Assembly (NCBI GenBank): GCA_012522165.1
Contig: JAAYKZ010000400.1
Coordinates: 1 to 5,476 of the forward strand
Reading direction: 5' to 3'
DNA: 5,476 bases
From: Clostridiales bacterium
Lineage (GTDB): Bacteria; Bacillota; Clostridia; Caldicoprobacterales; UBA3941
The translations under genes were made by a program, and so were the position numbers. The notes below the pieces were generated by a model. It was not told the DNA's origin and made no database searches. It worked only from the letters and a program-made list of their open reading frames with translations. Below, in pieces: positions 1-5,476 of the stretch. How positions within the stretch are numbered: the stretch's first letter is position 1; each line of letters opens with the position of its first letter.

Positions 1-79
1 ATTGTTGAAGAGCCTATCTTATGGTAAACTACATATATAAATATATAAGAAATTTGTATTGAGGGATATGAGTTAGGAT
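1..79 (+). promoter_or_regulatory. AT-rich leader upstream of the GTPase-nuclease gene
   Basis: This short leader holds no complete gene. A possible weak sigma-A promoter is TTGTTG at 2-7, a 17-bp spacer and TAAACT at 25-30; the match is poor. Just upstream of the start, GAGGGA at 61-66 could serve as ribosome binding site, although 13 bases is a long spacing. AGGA at 75-78 is too close to the start to be the main site. Two frames are open from the window edge, to stops at 25-27 and 38-40, so the tail of an upstream gene may end here, but too few codons are visible to call it. Confidence 0.3.
33..48. repeat. Perfect tandem duplication of ATATATAA
   Basis: The 8-bp unit ATATATAA occurs twice head to tail in the leader of the GTPase-nuclease gene. 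In DNA this AT-rich it may be chance slippage. It may also supply promoter-like -10 sequence, since TATAAA at 36-41 and TATAAG at 44-49 each match the -10 consensus at five of six bases. No good -35 element is properly spaced for either. A nearly identical tandem duplication lies inside cutC at 3177-3194. Confidence 0.6.
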
Positions 80-2746
80 ATGAGGAAACTAGTTATTGGA
101 ATATTAGCACATGTAGATGCAGGTAAAACTACCTTATCAGAGGCTATGCTTTATATTAGCGGCAAAATTCGAAGAATGGGTAGGGTAGACAAGAGGGATT
201 CTTATCTAGATACCAATGAGCTGGAAAGAGCTAGGGGAATTACTATTTTTTCTAAACAGGCTGTATTTGAAGTAGACGGTACTGAGATTACCCTACTGGA
301 TACCCCTGGCCATGTGGATTTTTCAGCTGAAATGGAGAGAACCCTTCAGGTATTAGATTATGCTATTTTAGTAATAAGTGGCGCCGATGGTGTACAAGGG
401 CATACTCAGACCCTATGGCGTTTGCTTGATGTATATAAAATTCCTGTTTTCCTATTTGTCAACAAGATGGACCAAATAGGAACTGATAAAGAGAAATTGC
501 TAACCGAGTTAAAGAAATTTCTAGACGATGGCTGTATAGAATTTGGAAATGACGATGAAGAAGACTTTTACGATCAACTAGCCATGTGCGATGAAGCAAT
601 TATGGAGTCATATTTAGAAACAGGGCATATAGATACTTCACAGATTGCAAGGCTTATAAAGAAGCGAAAGGTTTTTCCCTGTTTTTTTGGCTCCGCTTTA
701 AAGTTGGAAGGTGTTGAGACTTTCTTAACAAGTATTGTGAAGTATACTCAGACTCCTGCATATCCAGAGGAATTTGGCGCAAAAATATTCAAGATATCTA
801 GAGATGAGCAGGGAAATCGTCTTACCCATATGAAAATTACAGGGGGCAAATTGAAGGTAAGGGATGCCTTGACCAACGGCAAATGGGAGGAGAAAGTTAA
901 TCAGATTCGCATCTATTCAGGGGATAAGTATGAAGTTGTTGATGAGGTAGAGGCAGGGGCAGTATGTGCGGTAACAGGGCTTAGTGAGATACGGCCAGGA
1001 GAAGGTTTAGGGATAGAGCATGCTTCCAGAACCCCTTTACTAGAACCTGTATTGACCTATCAGATTGTGCTACCTGAAGGCTGTGATCCGAGAGCCATGC
1101 TTCCTAAGCTCAGGGAAATTGAGGAAGAAGAGCCAGAGCTAAGAATTGTGTGGGATGAGGAGCTACAGGAAATACAAGCACAGATTATGGGAGAAGTGCA
1201 GATAGAGATATTGCAAAGCATTATAAAAGAAAGCTTTGATATTGATGTGACCTTTGATTCAGGAAGAGTTTTATATAAGGAAACCATAGGCAACACTGTA
1301 GAAGGGGTAGGGCATTTTGAGCCATTGCGGCATTATGCAGAGGTTCATTTATTGTTGGAGCCGGGAGAGCGGGGCAGTGGACTTCAGTTTGCTCTGAATT
1401 GCAGCGAAGATGTGTTAGAGAAAAACTGGCAAAATCTAATCCTAACCCATTTAGAGGAAAAAGTACATAAAGGCGTACTAACGGGATCCCCCATTACGGA
1501 TATAAAAATAACCTTGGTCAGTGGACGGGCTCATAAACAGCATACACAAGGGGGAGATTTCAGGGAAGCCACTTATCGGGCTGTACGCCAGGGGTTAATG
1601 CAGGCTGAATCTATACTGCTCGAGCCCTATTATACATTCCGACTGGAAATTCCTGAGAAAATGGTGGGTAGGGCTATGACGGATATAGAGCAGATGCATG
1701 GAACTTACCAAATATTGGAGGCAAAGGATGGTTGGGTAGTCCTTGGGGGAAGTGCCCCTGTGGTTAACATGAGAAACTACCATTCCAAGGTGGCTGCATA
1801 TACCAAAGGTCAGGGGCGACTGTTTTGCAGTTTAAAAGGGTATGAGCCATGTCACAATAGTTCTGAGGTCATAAAGAGCATAGGATACGATCCAGAAAAA
1901 GATGCAGAAAATCCAACAGGCTCTATATTCTGTAAAAATGGTGCTGGGTTTTCCGTTAGTTGGGATAAGGTTATAGACCATATGCATGTTGAAAGTTATT
2001 TGGAGCAGAGGAAAAAAGAATCAGTGGAAGAAGCAGTGGCCAATAAACCTAGAGCTAGAGAGGAAAAATGGATAAGCCTAGAAGAAATTGACGAGATTAT
2101 AAACAGAACCTATTATGCTAATCAAGGTAAAAAGTCTTCTTGGAAGAAACGGAAATCAGCGCGGGAGAGTTATTACAGGCCCCGTACTATAAGCAGCACA
2201 ATAATACAAAAGGAAGAGCCAAAAGAGGAGTATCTTCTTGTAGATGGTTACAATGTTATCTTTGCATGGCCTGAACTTAAGGAAATTGCATATGAAAACA
2301 TGGATGCTGCAAGAGTTAAATTGGTGGAATCTTTAAGTAATTATCAGGGGATTCGAAAATGTAAGATTATTGTGGTATTTGATGCTTACCGTGTTAAAGG
2401 TCATAGGGAAGAGGTGCTTACTCATAATAACATTTATATAGTATATACTAAGGAAGCCCAGACGGCAGATCATTACATTGAGAAGTTTGTACATGATCAT
2501 CATAAAAAGTATCATATAACTGTAGCAACTTCTGATGCTTTGGAACAGATTATAATAAGGGGAAAGGGAGCAGCTTTATTATCTGCTAGAGAATTAATAG
2601 AAGAAATTCAAAGGGCCAGTGAAGGGGCGATGCAGGCCTATCAAGCAAAACACAAAACAAAGCCTAATTACCTTATAGACGAGCTCTCTGCGGAAACTAA
2701 AAAGAATATATCGGAATATATGAGAAATGAAAATGAAAAGGAATAG
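80..2746 (+). CDS. Tet(M)/EF-G-like translational GTPase fused to a YacP/Rae1-type NYN nuclease
   Basis: This 888-residue protein belongs to the ribosomal-protection branch of the EF-G superfamily. The GTPase signatures are intact: AHVDAGKTT (10-18), RGITI (52-56), DTPGH (74-78), NKMD (128-131) and GSAL (204-207). Domain II follows at about 235-315, domain III at about 325-395, domain IV at about 398-515 and domain V at about 515-605. A charged linker (about 641-715, with a basic patch at 684-695) leads to a second module at about 717-845. That module resembles YacP/Rae1 NYN nucleases: LLVDGYNVIFAWPELK, VVFDAY, TADHYIEK and VATSDALEQ, with acidic residues D722, D768, D797 and D819. Classical Tet(M) is about 640 residues, so the extra 240 or so are the fused part. 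By family knowledge it should act on ribosomes in the cytosol. The domain IV tip differs from Tet(M), so tetracycline resistance is doubtful. The start fits the usual EF-G beginning, and an in-frame stop at 74-76 excludes a longer protein. Architecture is confident; function is inferred. Confidence 0.93.
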   Translation: MRKLVIGILAHVDAGKTTLSEAMLYISGKIRRMGRVDKRDSYLDTNELERARGITIFSKQAVFEVDGTEITLLDTPGHVDFSAEMERTLQVLDYAILVISGADGVQGHTQTLWRLLDVYKIPVFLFVNKMDQIGTDKEKLLTELKKFLDDGCIEFGNDDEEDFYDQLAMCDEAIMESYLETGHIDTSQIARLIKKRKVFPCFFGSALKLEGVETFLTSIVKYTQTPAYPEEFGAKIFKISRDEQGNRLTHMKITGGKLKVRDALTNGKWEEKVNQIRIYSGDKYEVVDEVEAGAVCAVTGLSEIRPGEGLGIEHASRTPLLEPVLTYQIVLPEGCDPRAMLPKLREIEEEEPELRIVWDEELQEIQAQIMGEVQIEILQSIIKESFDIDVTFDSGRVLYKETIGNTVEGVGHFEPLRHYAEVHLLLEPGERGSGLQFALNCSEDVLEKNWQNLILTHLEEKVHKGVLTGSPITDIKITLVSGRAHKQHTQGGDFREATYRAVRQGLMQAESILLEPYYTFRLEIPEKMVGRAMTDIEQMHGTYQILEAKDGWVVLGGSAPVVNMRNYHSKVAAYTKGQGRLFCSLKGYEPCHNSSEVIKSIGYDPEKDAENPTGSIFCKNGAGFSVSWDKVIDHMHVESYLEQRKKESVEEAVANKPRAREEKWISLEEIDEIINRTYYANQGKKSSWKKRKSARESYYRPRTISSTIIQKEEPKEEYLLVDGYNVIFAWPELKEIAYENMDAARVKLVESLSNYQGIRKCKIIVVFDAYRVKGHREEVLTHNNIYIVYTKEAQTADHYIEKFVHDHHKKYHITVATSDALEQIIIRGKGAALLSARELIEEIQRASEGAMQAYQAKHKTKPNYLIDELSAETKKNISEYMRNENEKE

Positions 2747-2750
2747 GTAA

Positions 2751-3389
2751 TTAAGCTTTTAGATCTCCAACAATTTTTGTACCATGAACCTCCTTTATCC
2801 CGGTTTTATTAGCTATTTCTTTATAATTATATTGTGTAATTCCTCCACCGGCCAGTATTGTAATTCTGTCTCCCGCATATTGATTTAATTTCTTCAGGGT
2901 GTCCAAGTTATGGATTGCGCTTTTTAAGCCCCCTTTAGTTAAGACTCTATGAATGCCTATATCCACTAGTCTATCTAATGCAGCCTTCTTATTCTCTATA
3001 AAATCAAATGCCATATGAAAGGTGATACTTAATCCCTCTGCCTTGTTAACTAGTTTTTTTATTATATCTTCATCTATATTGTTATCGGGAGTAAGAGCGC
3101 CAATGACTATTCCATCTACACCTAAAGACTGGCATATCTCTATATCTTCTTCCATGATTTTGACCTCTTCTTCATTATATATAAAATATATAAAGTTTCC
3201 ACCTCTAGGACGGATAATCGGGAAAATTGGAATATTTAAAGAATCTATAGCCATTTTAATTGTGCCAAAGCTAGGTGTAGTACCTCCTTCTCCCAAGTTA
3301 TCACATAGCTCTATTCTGTCTGCACCTAATTCATAGGCCTTTTTAGCTTCTAAAAAACTACCCACGCAGGCTTCTTTCAATACATTCAT
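2751..3389 (-). CDS. cutC: CutC family TIM-barrel protein
   Basis: This 212-residue cytosolic protein is recognisable as CutC. It shows the family pattern in order: GADRIELCDNLGEGGTTPS (22-40), PIIRPRGGNF (57-66), GVDGIVIGALT (90-100), ITFHMAFD (122-129), RVLTKGG (148-154), ILAGGGI (178-184) and EVHGTKIV (200-207). The length matches the short Firmicute form; the E. coli protein is about 248 residues. The start has GAAAGGA nine bases upstream. CutC was named for copper homeostasis. In E. coli, however, the copper phenotype was traced to the sRNA MicL encoded in the cutC 3' region, so the protein's real activity is unknown. The gene converges on the GTPase-nuclease gene with 4 bp between stops, and is divergent from the glycosidase gene. 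One oddity is three extra residues after RGGNF, caused by a perfect 9-bp tandem duplication that keeps the frame. Family assignment is firm; function is not. Confidence 0.93.
   Translation of the reverse strand: MNVLKEACVGSFLEAKKAYELGADRIELCDNLGEGGTTPSFGTIKMAIDSLNIPIFPIIRPRGGNFIYFIYNEEEVKIMEEDIEICQSLGVDGIVIGALTPDNNIDEDIIKKLVNKAEGLSITFHMAFDFIENKKAALDRLVDIGIHRVLTKGGLKSAIHNLDTLKKLNQYAGDRITILAGGGITQYNYKEIANKTGIKEVHGTKIVGDLKA
3177..3194. repeat. In-frame 9-bp tandem duplication in cutC
   Basis: ATATATAAA occurs twice head to tail without mismatch inside the cutC coding region. Read on the minus strand it encodes an extra IYF within NFIYFIYNEEE (residues 65-75). Removing one copy restores NFIYNEEE, which matches the CutC family pattern RGG(N/D)FxY followed by acidic residues. 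The most direct reading is a replication-slippage insertion. Confidence 0.85.
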
Positions 3390-3398
3390 CTGACTTAT

Positions 3399-3405
3399 TC
3401 CTTTC
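3399..3405 (-). promoter_or_regulatory. Ribosome binding site of cutC
   Basis: On the minus strand this reads GAAAGGA, nine bases before the cutC ATG. It supports the chosen start, which also puts the expected first strand of the barrel (KEACVGS) close to the N-terminus as in other CutC proteins. It lies in a strongly purine-rich transcript leader (pyrimidine-rich on the + strand, about 3395-3440). Confidence 0.75.
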
Positions 3406-3447
3406 TTTTTGTTCTTTTCTTATATTATTTCTCTTTCTATAAATTCC

Positions 3448-3476
3448 ATCATAATCCTTGTTTTAATCAATATAAA
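3448..3476 (-). promoter_or_regulatory. Candidate sigma-A promoter of cutC
   Basis: On the minus strand, TTTATA (3476-3471, four of six matches to TTGACA) is followed by a 17-bp spacer and TATGAT (3453-3448, five of six matches to TATAAT). Transcription would begin near 3440, giving a leader of about 50 bases before the cutC ATG. It overlaps the candidate promoter of the divergent glycosidase gene. The call rests on sequence match alone, in AT-rich DNA where such matches are common. Confidence 0.4.
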
Positions 3477-3487
3477 AATGATATCAT
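3458..3487 (+). promoter_or_regulatory. Candidate sigma-A promoter of the glycosidase gene
   Basis: TTGTTT (3458-3463) is followed by an 18-bp spacer and TATCAT (3482-3487, five of six matches to TATAAT). Transcription would start near 3494, leaving a leader of about 75 bases. The -10 element lies inside a perfect 10-bp palindrome at 3478-3487, a possible operator position. The promoter overlaps that proposed for cutC on the other strand. Confidence 0.4.
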
Positions 3488-3493
3488 ATATGA
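3478..3493. promoter_or_regulatory. Overlapping palindromes over the divergent promoters, possible operator
   Basis: ATGATATCAT (3478-3487) and TCATATATGA (3484-3493) are both perfect inverted repeats and overlap by four bases. They cover the likely -10 region of the glycosidase promoter and lie just upstream of the cutC -35 element. A dimeric repressor bound here could affect both genes. No regulator gene is visible in the window, and short AT-rich palindromes arise easily by chance. Confidence 0.25.
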
Positions 3494-3553
3494 GACCATT
3501 AGATTTCATTTCATGATTTGGGAGTATCTGGGTTTAAAGGATGAGAATATTGT

Positions 3554-3560
3554 AGGAGGT
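3554..3560 (+). promoter_or_regulatory. Strong ribosome binding site that decides the glycosidase start
   Basis: AGGAGGT is a near-perfect anti-16S match, nine bases before the ATG at 3570. The alternative upstream ATG at 3513 has no purine-rich site in front of it. This sets the glycosidase start at 3570 rather than at the first ATG of the open frame. Confidence 0.9.
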
Positions 3561-3569
3561 ATTAGCAAG

Positions 3570-5432
3570 ATGAAAGAAATAAAAGGAAAATGTGTTGCTA
3601 TTAATGACAGTGAATTGTTGCGAAGGGAAGCTGAAAATCGTGCCTATTTAATGAGCCTTTCCATTGACAATCTATTGTTTAATTATAAGCTTGAAGCTGG
3701 ACGATATTCTGGCAGAACCATCCCAGATGATGCCCATGGCGGTTGGGAGACACCTGTTTGCCAGATGAGGGGTCACTTTTTAGGTCATTGGTTATCTGCG
3801 GCAGCAATTCATTACCATAAAACTGGAGACATGCAGTTGAAAGCAAAAGCAGACTCCATAGTTGATGAACTGGCTAAATGCCAGAGAGATAATGGAGGCC
3901 AGTGGGTAGCGGCAATTCCAGAAAAATATCTTTACTGGATTGCAAAAGGTAAACCTATTTGGGCGCCCCAATACAATATTCACAAAATATTTATGGGCCT
4001 TGTTGACATGTATCGCTATGCACAAAATGAAAAGGCATTAGAGATAGCAGATAATTTTGCCGACTGGTTTTTTGAGTGGAGTGGAAAATATACCAGGGAA
4101 GAATTTGATGATATTTTGGATGTAGAGACTGGGGGAATGCTTGAAGTCTGGGCAGATCTCTTTCACATTACAGGTAAGGAAAAGTACAAGACTTTAATGG
4201 AACGCTATTATAGAGGCAGGCTTTTTGAACCCCTGCTAGAAGGCAAAGATCCTCTGACGAATATGCATGCTAATACAACTATTCCTGAAGCCCTAGGATG
4301 TGCTAGAGCTTATGAAGTAACTGGAGAAGAAAAATGGCTGGATATTGTAAAAGCTTATTGGAAATGTGCAGTAACAGATAGGGGATATTTGGTTACGGGG
4401 GGACAAACCTCAGGAGAAATATGGATGCCCAAAATGAAGTTTAAAAAACGTTTAGGTGATAAGAATCAGGAGTTCTGTACCGTATATAATATGATACGCT
4501 TAGCAGAATTCTTATTTAGGCAAACTGGCCATCCCCAATATATGCAATACATAGAATATAATCTTTATAATGGTATAATGGCACAGTCTTACTACAGGGA
4601 GTATTCACTCACTGGAAACCGGCATAATTATCCCCAAAAGGGACTGTTGACATATTTCCTTCCAATGAAAGCTGGGCTTTGTAAAGACTGGAGTAAAGAG
4701 ACAGATAGCTTTTTCTGCTGCCATGGAACCATGGTGCAGGAAAATGCTGCTTTAAACAGGGGTATTTACTATCAGGATAACAATGAAATTTATATTTGTC
4801 AGTATTTCTCATCTGAATTGAGGGCCCAAATAGATAAAGTGGAGATTCAACTTCAACAAAAACAAGATTACATGAGCGGTAGTTATTTGGATTCCTCCAA
4901 TACTGCAGGATATCAAGAAATAAATGAAATAACAGCTATCCATGAAAATATCCCAGATTATAGAAAGTATGATTTTATAGTACAAACCTCCTCTCCAAAG
5001 AGTTTCAGCATTAATTTGCGGATACCTGAATGGATTAAATCAGAGGCATCTATTTATGTTAATGGAAAGCTTCATGGGAAAACATCAGATAAAAATACCT
5101 TCTATAGGATACAGCGGCAATGGGGCGCAGGTGATATGATCAGTATCATATTACCTATTGGTATTGACTTTATTACCCTCCCTGATGATGAAAGAATAGG
5201 TGCCTTCAGATACGGGCCTGATGTTTTAGCAGGTATATGCGAGCAAGAAAGAATTCTTTTTGTTGATAATGATGATATTGCCTCAGAAATAATTATGGAA
5301 AACGAACGCCAATGGGGGGAATGGCGCTATTTCTTTAAGACTGTAAACCAAGACCCGGCTATAGAGTTTAGAAGAATAAGGGATATTGGTTATGAGCCAT
5401 ATCAGATATATTTTAATATAAGAAAAATATAA
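3570..5432 (+). CDS. GH127-type (DUF1680) glycoside hydrolase, probable beta-L-arabinofuranosidase
   Basis: This 620-residue protein matches the GH127 family and its GH146 relatives. Members release beta-L-arabinofuranose from plant-derived glycans through a zinc-bound cysteine nucleophile. The landmarks are present. They are DDAHGGWETP (53-62), RGHFLGHWLSA (67-77) and NIHKIFMGLVD (136-146) in the helical barrel, TGGQTSGE (276-283), EFC (301-303) and FFCCHGT (381-387). By analogy with the Bifidobacterium enzyme HypBA1, E301, C303, C383 and C384 would bind zinc, C383 would be the nucleophile and E283 the acid/base. The C-terminal part (about 390-620) looks beta-rich, with NLRIPEWI and IYVNGK typical of the family. 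There is no signal peptide or membrane segment, so it should act in the cytosol on short imported oligosaccharides. Length is normal and no frame break is seen. It has its own leader, divergent from cutC; no transporter or regulator lies in the window. The fold is secure, the exact sugar substrate less so. Confidence 0.88.
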   Translation: MKEIKGKCVAINDSELLRREAENRAYLMSLSIDNLLFNYKLEAGRYSGRTIPDDAHGGWETPVCQMRGHFLGHWLSAAAIHYHKTGDMQLKAKADSIVDELAKCQRDNGGQWVAAIPEKYLYWIAKGKPIWAPQYNIHKIFMGLVDMYRYAQNEKALEIADNFADWFFEWSGKYTREEFDDILDVETGGMLEVWADLFHITGKEKYKTLMERYYRGRLFEPLLEGKDPLTNMHANTTIPEALGCARAYEVTGEEKWLDIVKAYWKCAVTDRGYLVTGGQTSGEIWMPKMKFKKRLGDKNQEFCTVYNMIRLAEFLFRQTGHPQYMQYIEYNLYNGIMAQSYYREYSLTGNRHNYPQKGLLTYFLPMKAGLCKDWSKETDSFFCCHGTMVQENAALNRGIYYQDNNEIYICQYFSSELRAQIDKVEIQLQQKQDYMSGSYLDSSNTAGYQEINEITAIHENIPDYRKYDFIVQTSSPKSFSINLRIPEWIKSEASIYVNGKLHGKTSDKNTFYRIQRQWGAGDMISIILPIGIDFITLPDDERIGAFRYGPDVLAGICEQERILFVDNDDIASEIIMENERQWGEWRYFFKTVNQDPAIEFRRIRDIGYEPYQIYFNIRKI

Positions 5433-5476
5433 CTAGATAAAATAAATCTTTACTTGCTTAAATGCTCTTTTCTGGC
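5433..5476. other. 3' flank of the glycosidase gene, nothing identified
   Basis: Only 44 bases remain after the glycosidase stop. They contain no clear hairpin with a T-run, no ribosome binding site followed by a start, and no recognisable gene beginning. A terminator or a co-transcribed gene may lie just outside the window. Confidence 0.4.

Noticed and set aside
68..76. Two-codon mini-ORF (ATG AGT TAG) just before the GTPase-nuclease start, recalling leader-peptide attenuation of tet(M).
   Set aside because: GAGGGA ends only one base before this ATG, too close for normal initiation, and there are no attenuator hairpins in the leader.
80..2746. Calling the first gene an acquired tetracycline-resistance gene on a mobile element.
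   Set aside because: No transposase, integrase, conjugation gene or terminal repeat is present, base composition matches the neighbours, and the domain IV tip and NYN fusion differ from classical Tet(M).
2697..2762. Possible terminator stem from CTAAAAAG (2697-2704) and CTTTTAG (2756-2762).
   Set aside because: The arms are short and AT-only in the middle, the loop is about 50 bases, and no T-run follows.
2759..2785. Small minus-strand ORF (MVQKLLEI) after an AAAGGAGG sequence inside the cutC 3' end.
   Set aside because: The purine stretch encodes conserved CutC residues (KEVHG), spacing to the ATG is only three bases, and eight residues give no coding evidence.
2751..2850. A MicL-like sRNA from the cutC 3' end.
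   Set aside because: MicL is known from enteric bacteria with a sigma-E promoter; no matching promoter or terminator hairpin is visible here, and the region runs straight into the convergent gene.
3022..3336. Long plus-strand open frame opposite cutC.
   Set aside because: It lies fully inside a confidently identified gene on the other strand, lacks a ribosome binding site and has a low-complexity translation rich in Ser and Ile.
3513..3569. Nineteen-codon N-terminal extension of the glycosidase from the ATG at 3513.
   Set aside because: No ribosome binding site precedes 3513, while AGGAGGT sits nine bases before the ATG at 3570. The extension also does not look like a signal peptide.

Overview
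The window is AT-rich DNA carrying three complete, tightly packed protein genes. Shine-Dalgarno sequences, the low-GC codon choice and the protein families point to an anaerobic Firmicute of the class Clostridia. The Lachnospiraceae or a plant-fibre relative is my best guess, but this is inference from gene content, not a species call. I see no rRNA, tRNA, CRISPR array, insertion sequence or phage gene.

Layout. Bases 1-79 are an AT-rich leader with a tandem 8-bp duplication. Bases 80-2746 (+) encode an 888-residue translational GTPase of the Tet(M)/EF-G type. Its C-terminus is fused to a YacP/Rae1-like NYN nuclease domain. Bases 2751-3389 (-) encode a short Firmicute-type CutC. It converges on the GTPase gene with only 4 bp between the stop codons and no convincing terminator. 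Bases 3390-3569 are the divergent control region of cutC and the next gene, with good ribosome binding sites on both sides and overlapping candidate promoters. Bases 3570-5432 (+) encode a cytosolic cysteine-dependent glycoside hydrolase of the GH127/DUF1680 type, probably a beta-L-arabinofuranosidase. I start it 19 codons inside the longest open frame because a strong AGGAGGT lies before that ATG. Bases 5433-5476 show nothing I can name.

Function. The first gene stands apart as a ribosome-acting protein. It joins a GTPase whose relatives enter the ribosomal A site to a nuclease family whose Bacillus member cuts mRNA in the A site. The loop used by Tet(M) to dislodge tetracycline does not carry the Tet(M) sequence, so a simple tetracycline-resistance label is doubtful. 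This protein is the strongest candidate here for an undescribed system: a GTPase-delivered A-site mRNA endonuclease. CutC and the glycosidase share a divergent promoter region, but a functional link is unproven. CutC also carries a perfect in-frame 9-bp tandem duplication that inserts three residues into one of its most conserved loops.
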